A stretch of 64,000 bases of DNA. Origin: Mycolicibacterium sp. HK-90 (GTDB lineage: Bacteria > Actinomycetota > Actinomycetes > Mycobacteriales > Mycobacteriaceae). The stretch spans positions 1,860,001-1,924,000 of the forward strand of contig NZ_CP129613.1 of assembly GCF_030486405.1 (NCBI RefSeq), written 5' to 3'. Each line of letters begins with the position of its first letter. The stretch's first letter is position 1. The notes beneath the pieces are model-generated. The model saw nothing but the letters and a program-made list of their open reading frames with translations. It had not been told where the DNA came from and did no database searches. Shown in pieces: positions 1-8,951 of this stretch. Position numbers and translations under genes: made by a program.

Positions 1-891
1 GACCGGCTCGAGATTCCGGTGTCCTCGCCGATCCGGAATTACCGTGACCGCAGCCATAAGCCCGAATTGCTGGTTGCCCTAGGGCAATTCGATGCCCTCG
101 CCGGATTCCGGCCCGTTGAGTACACGGTCGAGTTGATGCGTGCGCTCGCCGTCTCGGACCTGGACCCGTTCATCAACCTGCTGTCCGATCAGTCCGACGC
201 CGACGGGTTGCGTGCCCTGTTCACCACCTGGATCACCGCGCCGCAGCCAGACCTCGATGTGCTGGTGCCGGCCGTCCTCGACGGCGCGGTCCATTACATT
301 CGTTCGGGGGAAAAGAAATTCGCCGCCGAGGTCAAGACGGTGCTCGAACTCGGTGAGCGCTATCCCGGTGATGCCGGCGTGCTGGCCTCACTGCTGCTCA
401 ACCGCATCAGCCTCCAGCCGGGTGAGGGCATCTACCTTCCCGCCGGCAACCTGCACGCCTATCTGCACGGCGTCGGAGTCGAGGTGATGGCCAACTCGGA
501 CAACGTGCTGCGCGGTGGCTTGACCCCGAAGCACGTGGACGTGCCGGAACTGCTGCGGGTACTGGACTTCACCCCGACCCCGGAACATCAACTGGTCCCC
601 GAAACCGTCACCCGCGGAGCGGAAACCATCTACCAGACGCCGGCCCAGGAGTTCGCGGTGTCGGTGCTGACGGTCGACGGCGACCGGATCGGTGACGAGA
701 TCGACGTGCACTCCCACCACGACGGTCCGCAGCTTCTGCTGTGTACGCAGGGTGCCGCCGTCGTGTACGCCGACGACGACAAGCTGACGTTGGACCGGGG
801 CTCTGCGGCCTGGGTGGCGGCCCAGGACGGCCCGATCCGTCTGACCGCCGGAGAGCCGACGAAACTCTTCCGCGTGACCGTTGGGATCTAG
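1..891 (+). CDS. manA: Mannose-6-phosphate isomerase, class I (5' end outside window)
   Basis: This zinc enzyme interconverts mannose-6-phosphate and fructose-6-phosphate in the cytoplasm. It supplies mannose for GDP-mannose, phosphatidylinositol mannosides and lipoarabinomannan. The reading frame is open from base 1, so the N-terminal part lies upstream. About 296 C-terminal residues are visible, against roughly 400 for the family. The type I signature is clear: YLPAGNLHAYLHG followed by a segment containing MANSDNVLRGGLTPK. The histidine of NLHAY is one of the metal ligands in the family. The gene ends 10 bp before the convergent stop of the FAD-dependent gene. The GTG at position 19 is internal to the family domain, so it is not the real start. 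Confidence 0.93.
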   Translation, partial: DRLEIPVSSPIRNYRDRSHKPELLVALGQFDALAGFRPVEYTVELMRALAVSDLDPFINLLSDQSDADGLRALFTTWITAPQPDLDVLVPAVLDGAVHYIRSGEKKFAAEVKTVLELGERYPGDAGVLASLLLNRISLQPGEGIYLPAGNLHAYLHGVGVEVMANSDNVLRGGLTPKHVDVPELLRVLDFTPTPEHQLVPETVTRGAETIYQTPAQEFAVSVLTVDGDRIGDEIDVHSHHDGPQLLLCTQGAAVVYADDDKLTLDRGSAAWVAAQDGPIRLTAGEPTKLFRVTVGI

Positions 892-901
892 CGGCCGCGA
901 A

Positions 902-2284
902 TCACGAAGCCGTGGTGGCCATTTCCCGGCCCTCGTCGTCATGACGCCGGCGCTGGGCGAGCCACTGCTTGATGTTGTTGCGCACGGCGCGTCCGATCAG
1001 TCGCGGCGGCGGCACGAGATACAGGCTCTCGAGCAGGCTGGTCCTGCGCAGGAACCATTCGGCGAGAACGGGATCTTTCTCGGCTGCTGCGACGAATTGT
1101 TTGAACAGCTCGTACACCGGCCGGTACCACCAGACGCGGCCGCCGTGCGCCCCGTGCTCGGCATGGTCGGCCGCGGCGTTCATCAACCACACCGGGTAGA
1201 TCGTCCTGGCGGTGTTGAACGCCAGCCGCCACGTCAGGTCGTCCGTCCCGCGGGCCAGCGCGGTGCGCAGCCCGGCGGCCTGCAGCGCGGTCACCGTCAC
1301 GCCCTGCCCGAACGTGGGGTTGAGGCTCACCACCGCATCACCGAACGGCACGATTCCGTCCGGGAACCTGCCGATCCGTTCGTAGCGGCGCCACTTGCTC
1401 GTCGGGTAGCGATGAAAGTTCATGGCTCCGACGGGCGTACCTGCCCGCAACGCGGCACTGATCTCGGCCGGCAGGATCTCGTCGGCCAGAGCGCAGACGC
1501 CCGCGAAGTCACGCGGGGGTTCGGATTTGGCGACCCCGAAACTCGTCACGGTCCAGATGCCGTCCTCGTGGAACAGCATGCCCATACCCAACGGCCGGCT
1601 CCGGGTGGCGCCGACGATCACCATCTTCTGGGCGATCAGTTCCTCCGGGATCGTCACGCGCTGCGAGGCGTAGGTGACGCCGATCTGTATCGAATCCTCA
1701 CGTGGACGGTCGAATCCCCACTGCTGCAGCCACGCGGGCAGCCGGCTGCCGCGGCCCGACGCGTCGACCACCAGGTCCGCCGGCACGACGTCACCGTCGT
1801 CGAGCAACACCCCGGTCACTCGCTCTTTCGCCGCGTCGTATTGCGGCTGCGCGACCACGCGGCGGCTGATCTCGATGCCGGCCAGAGCGCTGACGCGCCT
1901 ACGGATCTGCCATTCGAGTTGGCCACGGCTCGGCACGTAGGCGACGTACTTGTCGTCCAGGCCGGTCTCCAGGACGTGGCCGGCGGCGGCGAAGTGAATC
2001 GACTCGTGGCGGTTGCGCACCACCGGGACCCCGGAGGAGGCCATGTCGTCGAGCAGGCCGGGGAACAGGCCTTCGAGCTCTTCGGCGCCGCGGGCCATCA
2101 GCAGATGGACGTGCTGCCCCTGTGGAATGGCACTGCGGTTCACCGGCTGCTCCGGGAGCTCGTCCCGTTCATAGAGCGTGACGTGCTCGTAGTGTTCGGA
2201 GAGCACCCGGGCCGCGCAGAGGCCGGCGATGCTCCCTCCGACGACAACGGCATGGTTCGGGGAAATTTCGAGAGTCCTGCCCAT
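902..2284 (-). CDS. FAD-dependent monooxygenase/oxidoreductase (Rv3254-like)
   Basis: The protein of about 460 residues opens with a Rossmann FAD-binding motif, VVVGGSIAGLCAARVL. It has a later flavin-binding segment around PFGDAVVSLNPTFGQGV (GD motif), as in class A flavoprotein monooxygenases and geranylgeranyl-reductase-like proteins. The substrate is unknown. I chose the ATG at 2284 because the FAD motif starts about 10 residues after it. An in-frame ATG at 2356 has a better Shine-Dalgarno (GAGAAGAGGGG) and would add 24 low-complexity residues, so the start is uncertain. It is divergent from the AurF-like diiron oxygenase, with 296 bp between them, which suggests possible shared regulation. 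The family assignment is firm and the reaction is not. Confidence 0.82.
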   Translation of the reverse strand: MGRTLEISPNHAVVVGGSIAGLCAARVLSEHYEHVTLYERDELPEQPVNRSAIPQGQHVHLLMARGAEELEGLFPGLLDDMASSGVPVVRNRHESIHFAAAGHVLETGLDDKYVAYVPSRGQLEWQIRRRVSALAGIEISRRVVAQPQYDAAKERVTGVLLDDGDVVPADLVVDASGRGSRLPAWLQQWGFDRPREDSIQIGVTYASQRVTIPEELIAQKMVIVGATRSRPLGMGMLFHEDGIWTVTSFGVAKSEPPRDFAGVCALADEILPAEISAALRAGTPVGAMNFHRYPTSKWRRYERIGRFPDGIVPFGDAVVSLNPTFGQGVTVTALQAAGLRTALARGTDDLTWRLAFNTARTIYPVWLMNAAADHAEHGAHGGRVWWYRPVYELFKQFVAAAEKDPVLAEWFLRRTSLLESLYLVPPPRLIGRAVRNNIKQWLAQRRRHDDEGREMATTAS

Positions 2285-2580
2285 CGAATTCCACGGTACG
2301 GGGGGCGGGGCGCACCCACCGTAGGAATGAGAATCCGCGTCAATTTTGTCCGGCATTATCCCCTCTTCTCCGGCCGGCGGCGCCGCGTCGCCACCATGGG
2401 CCCCGGCGCAGCGGCGAAACGAACGGGGCGGCGGGCTCCGCATCGGCCCTGGTCGGCCCGCTAAATCACGGTCTGGTGACCAGGCTTGCAACAAACCGGG
2501 GCACAATTCCGTGGCTGGGGCCGTGATGCGGCTCTCAGATTGGTACCCTCTGCAAGCAACTTCACTCAACGGATGGGGAA

Positions 2581-3888
2581 ATGACGACGGTCAGCGACGC
2601 GGACGACGGCTTATCAGAGGACCTCTACATCGACCGGGTGGAGGCCCTCTCTCGAGCTACGGTCCGTCGCAGCTTCGATCCGTACGTCGACATCGACTGG
2701 GAAGCGCCCGAGAACGCGCTTGACCGGAACGACCCCCGATGGCAGTTGGATCCGGAGTCGTCTCCGCTGGGGGCCACCGACTGGTATGCCGAACAGCCGA
2801 TGCAGCGGCGCATCGACATCGGTCGCTGGGTCACCGCAAACACGCTCAAGGTCACGCTGCAGTTCGAGATGATGCTGATCCGCGGCGTTGTGCACTACGC
2901 GGGAAAAATGCCGAACGGCTCGCGCGTGTTCCGGTACCTCCTCCACGAGCTGACCGACGAATGCAACCACATCCAGATGTTCCAGGAGTTCATCAACCGC
3001 ACCGGCGAAGACGTTCCCGGGATGCGGCGGGGCTCTCGGGTGATCGGGCCGATCCTGGGCTTCATCGGGGGCTACGCCAACTTCATCCTCTTCATGGGGG
3101 TGCTGTGCGGCGAACAGCCACTGCACTTCCAGCAGACGCTGCAGCATCGTGGTGCCGCTCATGTGCCTCCGCTGCTGAACAAGGTCACCTACATCCATCT
3201 GGCCGAGGAAGCTCGGCACATAGCGTTCGCCGACGATCATCTGGCCGAGCGGGTCAAGAGCGCCAGCCGTCTCAAACGGGCGTGGTACGCATTCCTCTTC
3301 CCCTTCTTTCTCCGGTGGCTGATCGGGGAGATGATCGGACCACCGCGCAGTTTCGCGCGTGAGTTCGGCGTCCCGCGCCGGGTCTTCAAGGCCGCTTACT
3401 GGAGGAGCGCTGAATCCCGCCGGATGATGGCCGAATCCGCCGCCGACGTGCGGCGGGTTGCCGAGGATCTAGGCCTGCGGATGGCCGGGACACGTTGGAT
3501 CTGGCGAGTGCTGGGTATCGAGGGGCGCCTCCCGCGGTACCGCGGTGAGCCGGATCGGAGTCCCATGAGCACGCGCACGACCGAGATGCGAACGGTCGCG
3601 GCGTGGCGCCTCGTGCCCGTCGCGATCATGGCGGGTGTCGCCCTGCTGGTGGCACCGGACGGCGTGAAGATCATCGCGTGCGCCGCCGCCGGGGCGGGCG
3701 TATGGGCCGCCTACCACGTGCTGCGGGATCGGCGCGGCGGTGTGGTGGGCAACCAGCCCTTCGAATGGCCGCGGCTCTTTGTCTGGGTCGCGGTGTGCGT
3801 GGCGATGATTCCCGCGGGCGGGCTGATCGGTCTCGCCCTGGTGGTGTTCATGATCTGGGCGCTCGCCGAATACATGCCCACCATCTGA
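2581..3888 (+). CDS. AurF-like diiron oxygenase with C-terminal membrane segments
   Basis: The 435-residue protein has the ligand pattern of AurF-type (p-aminobenzoate N-oxygenase) non-haem diiron proteins: a Glu in FEMMLIRG, then HELTDECNHIQMF (ExxxxH-type), then HLAEEARHIAFADDH. These sit within about residues 95-225. Residues from about 340 on are unlike the soluble AurF. They form three or four hydrophobic segments (for example VPVAIMAGVALLVAP, IIACAAAGAGVWAAY and a last one ending at the C terminus), so the protein is probably membrane-anchored. The ATG follows GGATGGGGAA. Family members oxidise arylamines or act as other O2-activating enzymes. The substrate here is unknown. An FAD-dependent gene is divergent and a methyltransferase is convergent, which could make a small modification locus. 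Confidence 0.8.
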   Translation: MTTVSDADDGLSEDLYIDRVEALSRATVRRSFDPYVDIDWEAPENALDRNDPRWQLDPESSPLGATDWYAEQPMQRRIDIGRWVTANTLKVTLQFEMMLIRGVVHYAGKMPNGSRVFRYLLHELTDECNHIQMFQEFINRTGEDVPGMRRGSRVIGPILGFIGGYANFILFMGVLCGEQPLHFQQTLQHRGAAHVPPLLNKVTYIHLAEEARHIAFADDHLAERVKSASRLKRAWYAFLFPFFLRWLIGEMIGPPRSFAREFGVPRRVFKAAYWRSAESRRMMAESAADVRRVAEDLGLRMAGTRWIWRVLGIEGRLPRYRGEPDRSPMSTRTTEMRTVAAWRLVPVAIMAGVALLVAPDGVKIIACAAAGAGVWAAYHVLRDRRGGVVGNQPFEWPRLFVWVAVCVAMIPAGGLIGLALVVFMIWALAEYMPTI

Positions 3889-3932
3889 CCCGGTCCCGGT
3901 AGTCCGGCGCGTCCCGCTCCGTCGGCAAAACA

Positions 3933-3961
3933 GCGCAGGACTGTGAAGCACAGCCCTGCGC
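3933..3961 (-). terminator. Intrinsic terminator for the methyltransferase (reverse strand)
   Basis: An inverted repeat pairs GCGCAGG (3933-3939) with CCTGCGC (3955-3961) and continues as CTGTG/CACAG around an AAG loop, with one A/C mismatch. Read on the reverse strand it is followed by CTGTTTTG, a U-tract. It lies between the convergent stops of the AurF-like gene and the methyltransferase. Confidence 0.7.
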
Positions 3962-3984
3962 CGAGGGAGTCGGTGTCGGAGAGG

Positions 3985-4818
3985 TCAGACGGGCTTGTGG
4001 AACGTGTAGACCCGGTACTGGATCAACCCGAGCTTGGACAGCCACTTCATCCAGCGGGTGCCGACGATCATCGTCTTCTGGGCGTCCGCTGACCCCTGCT
4101 CGCGGAAGAACTTCAGCAGGAACGGATAGGTCGGCAACGTGTTCTTCCGGATGTTGCGTTTCGCGGCGAGCTCGAGGCCCGCACGCTTGCCCATGGACTT
4201 GTACGACCGCAGCGGGACGTTGCCGAGCGTCCCGTAGGACTTGGCGATCCGGGGCCGGATCGCCATCCAGATCGGGGTCTTGCCGAAGAACATCATGGTC
4301 GGAACGAAGTCGGACACCGCGATGTAGCCGCCCGGCTTGAGCACGCGGGCGGCTTCGGCGAGGAACTTCTCGCGCGACGGGAAGTGGAAGATGCACTCGA
4401 CGGCCAGGACTCGGTCGAACGAGTTGTCCTCGAACGGCAGCTGACAGGCGTCGGCCTCGACCCAGCCGATCTTGTTGCCGTTGACCGGCTTGGTCTGGGT
4501 CTCGGCCGCAGCGAGCTGGCGCGGGTCGATGTTCAGGCCGGTGAGATCCATGTCGGAGTACGTGCCGTTGATCTGCTGGATGGTCCCGCCGAAACCGCAG
4601 CCGGCGTCCAGCAGCTTCTGCCCGTCGGCCACCTGTCCGGCCGCGAACAGGACGTGATCCATCTGCTCCATGGCAGCGATGTAGTCGTCACGGGTGCCCG
4701 TGGCGGTCTTGGGGTTCTCCCAATAGCCCCAGTGCACCTGGTTTTCCCACAGCTGCCCGGTTTCGCCACCGTCCTGCCGTTCGTCTATCAGCAGGTCAAA
4801 GTAGGGAAGCTCAGCCAT
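3985..4818 (-). CDS. Class I SAM-dependent methyltransferase
   Basis: The protein has 277 residues. The SAM-binding motif I is LLDAGCGFGGTIQQI at about residues 68-82. Post-motif residues LTGLNIDPRQL and the motif IV-like FDRVLAVECIFHFPSREKFL are also present. The C-terminal half, with the GKTPIWMAIRPRIAKSYG segment, resembles small-molecule and lipid methyltransferases of mycobacteria such as the phthiotriol/sterol-type group. The substrate cannot be read from the sequence. The start is set at the ATG giving MAELPYFDLLID. An upstream GTG at 4881 would add 21 unconserved-looking residues. The gene is transcribed alone and ends at a hairpin with a U-tract. It is divergent from the amino-acid permease. 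Confidence 0.82.
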   Translation of the reverse strand: MAELPYFDLLIDERQDGGETGQLWENQVHWGYWENPKTATGTRDDYIAAMEQMDHVLFAAGQVADGQKLLDAGCGFGGTIQQINGTYSDMDLTGLNIDPRQLAAAETQTKPVNGNKIGWVEADACQLPFEDNSFDRVLAVECIFHFPSREKFLAEAARVLKPGGYIAVSDFVPTMMFFGKTPIWMAIRPRIAKSYGTLGNVPLRSYKSMGKRAGLELAAKRNIRKNTLPTYPFLLKFFREQGSADAQKTMIVGTRWMKWLSKLGLIQYRVYTFHKPV

Positions 4819-4975
4819 GCGCCGGACGGTATCACGATCCGTCCCGAGTGTGACGTACGCCCCACTGCTGGGGGAGGGCACGGTTCTGCAGCAGTTTTGT
4901 GAGTCCTACGCAATTGGGGGCCGCCGTGATGGGAACATGACGTGACCCAGGCCCGGACGAGAGGCACCACCACAC

Positions 4976-6445
4976 ATGTCTGCCCTTCGGCGCATCAAGA
5001 CCATCGAGCAGTCGATCGCCGACACCGATGAGCCGTCGACGCGGCTGCGCAAAGACCTCACGTGGTGGGATCTGACCGTATTCGGGGTGTCGGTCGTGAT
5101 CGGCGCGGGCATCTTCACCATCACCGCATCGACGGCGGGCAACCTGACCGGGCCGGCGATCTCGATCGCATTCGTCATCGCCGCCGTGGCATGCGGTTTG
5201 GCGGCGCTCTGTTATGCCGAGTTCGCCTCGACCGTGCCGGTGGCCGGAAGCGCGTACACCTTCTCCTATGCCACCTTCGGCGAATTCGTGGCGTGGATCA
5301 TCGGCTGGGATCTGATCCTGGAGTTTGCCGTCGCATCCGCGGTGGTGGCGAAGGGATGGTCGAGCTACCTCGGGACGGTGTTCGGGTTCGGCGGCGGGGT
5401 GGCCGACTTCGGCGGCCTGGCCGTGGACTGGGGCGCGCTGCTGATCATCACGATGGTGACGGTCCTGCTGGTGATCGGGACCAAGTTGTCGGCGCACTTC
5501 AGCCTCGTCATCACGATCATCAAGGTGTCCGTCGTGCTGCTGGTGGTGATCGTCGGCGCGTTCTACATCAAGGCCGCCAACTACACCCCGTTCGTCCCGC
5601 CGGGTGAGGCCGGCGAGGGTGCCACCGGTGCCGACCAGTCCCTGTTCTCACTGTTGACCGGTGGTGCGGGCAGCCACTATGGCTGGTATGGCGTGTTGGC
5701 CGGCGCCTCGATCGTGTTCTTCGCCTTCATCGGGTTCGACGTGGTCGCGACCACCGCCGAGGAGACCCGCGATCCACAGCGCGACGTGCCCCGGGGCATC
5801 CTGGCCTCGCTGGGCATCGTCACGGTGCTCTACGTTGCCGTGGCCGTGGTGCTGTCGGGCATGGTGTCCTACACCGTGCTGCGGGACGCGCCCGACGGCC
5901 ACGCCAACCTGGCGACGGCGTTCGAGGCCAACGGTGTGCACTGGGCGGCGAAGGTGATCTCCATCGGTGCCCTCGCGGGTCTCACCACCGTGGTGATCGT
6001 GCTGATGCTCGGCCAGACGCGGGTGCTGTTCGCGATGTCGCGCGACGGCCTCCTGCCACGACGGCTCGCCGTCACCGGAAGCCACGGCACACCCGTGCGG
6101 ATAACGGTGATCGTCGGCGTGCTGGTGGCGATCGCCGCCTCGGTTTTCCCGATGGGCCGACTCGAGGAGATGGTCAACATCGGCACGCTGTTCGCCTTCG
6201 TGCTGGTCTCGGCGGGCGTCATCGTGCTGCGCCGGACCCGTCCCGACTTGAGGCGCGGGTTCCGAGTGCCGTGGGTGCCGGTGCTGCCGATAGCTGCGAT
6301 CCTGGCCTGCCTGTGGTTGATGCTGAACCTCACCGGGTTGACCTGGATCCGGTTCCTGGCCTGGATGGGCATCGGCGTACTGGTGTACTTCGTCTACGGC
6401 CGGAGGCATTCCGTGCTGGCCAACCGTGAGGTCGCCACGGTCTGA
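4976..6445 (+). CDS. APC-family amino acid permease (cationic amino acid transporter type)
   Basis: This 489-residue integral membrane protein is an amino acid-polyamine-organocation carrier, expected in the plasma membrane. TM1 carries the substrate-binding glycine stretch SVVIGAGIFTITAS. TM6 carries the family segment ASIVFFAFIGFDVVATTAEETRDPQRDVPRG. Around 12 hydrophobic segments can be counted. The length and the N-terminal amphipathic stretch (ADTDEPSTRLRKDLTWWDL) fit the CAT-like subgroup and match Rv3253c from memory. The substrate is probably a cationic or other amino acid taken up by proton symport, which is an inference from the family. It stands alone between the divergent methyltransferase and a terminator ahead of alkB. 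Confidence 0.88.
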   Translation: MSALRRIKTIEQSIADTDEPSTRLRKDLTWWDLTVFGVSVVIGAGIFTITASTAGNLTGPAISIAFVIAAVACGLAALCYAEFASTVPVAGSAYTFSYATFGEFVAWIIGWDLILEFAVASAVVAKGWSSYLGTVFGFGGGVADFGGLAVDWGALLIITMVTVLLVIGTKLSAHFSLVITIIKVSVVLLVVIVGAFYIKAANYTPFVPPGEAGEGATGADQSLFSLLTGGAGSHYGWYGVLAGASIVFFAFIGFDVVATTAEETRDPQRDVPRGILASLGIVTVLYVAVAVVLSGMVSYTVLRDAPDGHANLATAFEANGVHWAAKVISIGALAGLTTVVIVLMLGQTRVLFAMSRDGLLPRRLAVTGSHGTPVRITVIVGVLVAIAASVFPMGRLEEMVNIGTLFAFVLVSAGVIVLRRTRPDLRRGFRVPWVPVLPIAAILACLWLMLNLTGLTWIRFLAWMGIGVLVYFVYGRRHSVLANREVATV

Positions 6446-6478
6446 GCACGCGCCGGGAGCGCCGGCGGCATCGACATC

Positions 6479-6526
6479 GAAGCCAGGGACGGATCCAACC
6501 GTGGATCCCGTCCCTGGCTTCGTTCT
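6479..6526 (+). terminator. Intrinsic terminator after the permease
   Basis: A long inverted repeat GAAGCCAGGGAC-GGATCCA / TGGATCCCGTCCCTGGCTTC (about 19 bp with one bulged base and a short loop) is followed by GTTCTT. It separates the permease from the alkB promoter. Confidence 0.75.
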
Positions 6527-6596
6527 TATGCGGCGACGGTGCGCCGCGACGTTCCCGCCCTGGCTGTGACCCCCGACACCCTGACGGCTTTACAAA

Positions 6597-6650
6597 ACAT
6601 ATCGATATGTCTAGACAAGAGACATAACAGTACTTATAGTCAAGGTATTG
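6597..6650 (+). promoter_or_regulatory. alkB promoter with overlapping operator palindromes
   Basis: The -35 is TAGACA (6612-6617), followed by 17 bp and TATAGT (6635-6640). Each is one mismatch from the sigma-70/SigA consensus, which is unusually good for a mycobacterium. Three dyads overlap it: ACATATCGATATGT (6597-6610), TGTCTAGACA (6608-6617), and TATGTCT-N7-AGACATA (6606-6626). The last has the size of a TetR operator and would cover the -35 box. The likely repressor is the TetR gene at the end of this operon (inference). Confidence 0.6.
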
Positions 6651-6681
6651 CAGTGATAGCTCTCACATAAGGAGGCTCATC

Positions 6682-7923
6682 GTGGTGGCAGGACTTTCCG
6701 ACGGCCAGGGCGTGGCAGACGTCCGGCAGTGGCGGGACAAGAAGCGGCATCTGTGGCTGATGGGGCTGATCGCCCCGACGGCGATCTTCGTGATGCTGCC
6801 GTTGGTCTGGGCGCTGAACCAGGCCGGCTGGCACGTCGCCGCGCAGGTGCCGCTGTGGATCGGCCCGATCCTGCTCTACGTCCTGCTGCCGCTGCTGGAC
6901 CTGCGGTTCGGTCCGGATGGCCAGAACCCGCCCGACGAGGTGATGGAGCAGCTGGAGAACGACAAGTACTACCGGTACTGCACGTACGTCTACATCCCGT
7001 TCCAGTACGCCAGCGTCATCATGGGTGCCTATCTGTTCACGGCATCCGACCTGAGCTGGCTCGGGTTCGACGGCGGGCTGAGCTGGCCGGCCAAGATCGG
7101 CATCGCACTGTCGGTGGGTGTGCTCGGAGGGGTGGGCATCAACACCGCACACGAGATGGGGCACAAGCGCGACTCGCTGGAGCGCTGGCTGTCCAAGATC
7201 ACGCTGGCCCAGACGTGGTACGGCCACTTCTACATCGAGCACAACCGTGGGCACCACGTCCGGGTGGCCACCCCCGAGGATCCCGCGTCGGCACGTTTCG
7301 GCGAGACGTTCTGGGAGTTCTTGCCGCGCAGCGTGTTCGGAAGCCTGCGCTCCTCGTGGGAGCTGGAAGCCCAGCGGTTGCGCCGGCAGGACCGCTCGCC
7401 GTGGCATCCGTCCAACGACGTGCTCAACGCCTGGGCGATGTCGGTGGTGTTCTGGGGAGCCTTGATCGCGATCTTCGGCCTCGGCGTCGTCCCGTTCATG
7501 TTGATCCAGGCCATCTACGGGTTCAGCCTGCTGGAGTCGGTGAACTACCTGGAGCACTACGGCCTGCTCCGCCAGAAGAACTCGAACGGTCGTTATGAGC
7601 GCTGCGCGCCCGTGCACAGCTGGAACTCCGACCACATCGTGACCAACCTGTTCCTGTACCACCTGCAGCGGCACAGCGATCACCACGCCAACCCGACGCG
7701 CCGGTACCAGACCCTGCGCAGCATCGACGGCGCGCCCAACCTGCCGAGCGGATACGCATCACTGATCGGGCTCACGTACCTGCCGCCGCTGTGGCGCAAG
7801 GTGATGGACCATCGGGTGCTGGAGCACTACGACGGTGACATCACCAAGGTGAACATCCAGCCGCGACTTCGCGAGAAGGTGCTCGCGCGCTACGGGGCCC
7901 CGAACACGGGAGCCGCCGCATGA
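6682..7923 (+). CDS. alkB: Alkane 1-monooxygenase AlkB
   Basis: This integral-membrane non-haem diiron hydroxylase converts medium or long n-alkanes to 1-alkanols, with electrons from rubredoxin. All family His motifs are present: HEMGHK (about residue 157), EHNRGHH (about 186), LQRHSDHH (about 330) and the NYLEHYGL motif (about 290). Five to six hydrophobic segments lie in the N-terminal and central parts. The length of 413 residues is normal for actinobacterial AlkB. The GTG start at 6682, with a second GTG at 6685, follows AAGGAGG at 6669-6675. It is the first gene of an operon with two rubredoxins and a TetR regulator. Its stop overlaps the rubA1 start as ATGA. Confidence 0.97.
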   Translation: MVAGLSDGQGVADVRQWRDKKRHLWLMGLIAPTAIFVMLPLVWALNQAGWHVAAQVPLWIGPILLYVLLPLLDLRFGPDGQNPPDEVMEQLENDKYYRYCTYVYIPFQYASVIMGAYLFTASDLSWLGFDGGLSWPAKIGIALSVGVLGGVGINTAHEMGHKRDSLERWLSKITLAQTWYGHFYIEHNRGHHVRVATPEDPASARFGETFWEFLPRSVFGSLRSSWELEAQRLRRQDRSPWHPSNDVLNAWAMSVVFWGALIAIFGLGVVPFMLIQAIYGFSLLESVNYLEHYGLLRQKNSNGRYERCAPVHSWNSDHIVTNLFLYHLQRHSDHHANPTRRYQTLRSIDGAPNLPSGYASLIGLTYLPPLWRKVMDHRVLEHYDGDITKVNIQPRLREKVLARYGAPNTGAAA

Positions 7924-8093
7924 GCGCCTATCAGTGCCCCGGCTGCGGCTACGTGTACGACGAGGCCAAAGGAGCCCCGCGCGAAGGGTTTCCCGCCGGA
8001 ACCGCATGGGACGACGTGCCCGACGACTGGTGCTGCCCGGACTGTGCGGTGCGGGAGAAGATCGATTTCGAACCGATGGGAGTTCCGACATGA
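7920..8093 (+). CDS. rubA: Rubredoxin, AlkG1-like
   Basis: This 57-residue Fe(Cys)4 electron carrier lies directly downstream of alkB, with ATGA overlaps at both ends. The Cys ligands are CPGC (C6, C9) and CPDC (C39, C42). An extra Cys, C38, precedes the second pair. The second knuckle reads CPDCAVREK, without the usual Gly and with an added Arg. That pattern is typical of AlkG1-type rubredoxins, which in characterised alkane systems often cannot replace the AlkB electron donor. The start is fixed by the ATGA overlap with alkB and by homology from residue 4 on. Its partner or role is therefore less certain than that of the next gene. Confidence 0.93.
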   Translation: MSAYQCPGCGYVYDEAKGAPREGFPAGTAWDDVPDDWCCPDCAVREKIDFEPMGVPT

Positions 8094-8275
8094 GCGAGCC
8101 ATACAAGCTCTACGTCTGCGTGCAGTGCGGATTCGAGTACGACGAGGCCAAGGGCTGGCCCGAGGACGGCATCGCACCGGGCACCCGCTGGGACGACATC
8201 CCAGACGATTGGAGCTGCCCGGACTGCGGTGCGGCGAAGTCCGATTTCGACATGGTCGAAGTCTCACGGTCGTGA
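8090..8275 (+). CDS. rubB: Rubredoxin, AlkG2-like (electron donor to AlkB)
   Basis: This is a 61-residue rubredoxin with canonical CVQCG (C10, C13) and CPDCG (C43, C46) knuckles and the conserved WDDIPDDW core. It corresponds to the AlkG2 type, the form that carries electrons from rubredoxin reductase to AlkB. No rubredoxin reductase gene is visible nearby, so the electrons must come from a reductase encoded elsewhere. The ATG overlaps the rubA1 stop (ATGA), so translation is probably coupled. The TetR gene starts one base after its stop. Confidence 0.94.
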   Translation: MSEPYKLYVCVQCGFEYDEAKGWPEDGIAPGTRWDDIPDDWSCPDCGAAKSDFDMVEVSRS

Positions 8276-8276
8276 C

Positions 8277-8951
8277 ATGTCGATCGACGCGCTCGAAACC
8301 GGACAGGAAAGCGATATTGTCGCCCGTGTGAGTCGGCCGCGAGACAAGCAGCGCATCCCGTATGCGGAGGCATCCCGGGTTCTGCTGCGCGACTCGATCC
8401 TGGACGGCATGCGGGACCTGCTGTTGACCCGCGACTGGTCGGCCATCACGCTCTCGCACGTGGCCCAGGTCGCGGGTATCAGCCGTCAGACGATCTACAA
8501 CGAATTCGGTTCCCGCCAGGGGTTGGCCGAGGGCTATGCCATGCGACTGGCCGACCGCCTGGTCGACGCGGTCGACGATGCGATCAACCACAACGTCGGC
8601 GAGGTTCATGCGGCGTTCCTGGAAGGCTTCCGCGCCTTCTTCCTCGAGTCCGCCGCCGATCCGCTGGTGATCTCGCTGCTCACCGGCGCTTCCAAGCCCG
8701 ACCTGCTGCAGATCATCACCACCGGCAGTGGGCCCATCATCACCCGGTGCTCGGCCCGGTTGACCGGAACCTTCCAGAACAGCTGGATGAAGGCCAGCGA
8801 CGAGGACGCCGGCGTGCTGGCCCGGGCGATCGTGCGGCTGGCGATGAGCTACGTGTCCATGCCGCCCGAGGCCGATCATGATGTGGCCGGTGACCTGGCC
8901 CGACTCATGACGCCTTTCGCCGAGCGCTACGGTGTCATAGATACCCCGTAG
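8277..8951 (+). CDS. TetR-family regulator of the alkane operon (AlkR/Rv3249c-like)
   Basis: The N-terminal helix-turn-helix is clear: SAITLSHVAQVAGISRQTIYNEFGSRQGLAEGY. It is followed by an all-helical ligand domain. The start at the ATG one base after rubB gives 224 residues. An in-frame GTG at 8328 gives 207 and is possible, because the first 17 residues look unconserved. As last gene of alkB-rubA-rubB-tetR it probably represses its own operon through the palindromes at 6597-6626, with a fatty acid, alkanol or alkane as ligand (inference). The next gene, sahH, is on the same strand but separated by 135 bp. Confidence 0.88.
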   Translation: MSIDALETGQESDIVARVSRPRDKQRIPYAEASRVLLRDSILDGMRDLLLTRDWSAITLSHVAQVAGISRQTIYNEFGSRQGLAEGYAMRLADRLVDAVDDAINHNVGEVHAAFLEGFRAFFLESAADPLVISLLTGASKPDLLQIITTGSGPIITRCSARLTGTFQNSWMKASDEDAGVLARAIVRLAMSYVSMPPEADHDVAGDLARLMTPFAERYGVIDTP

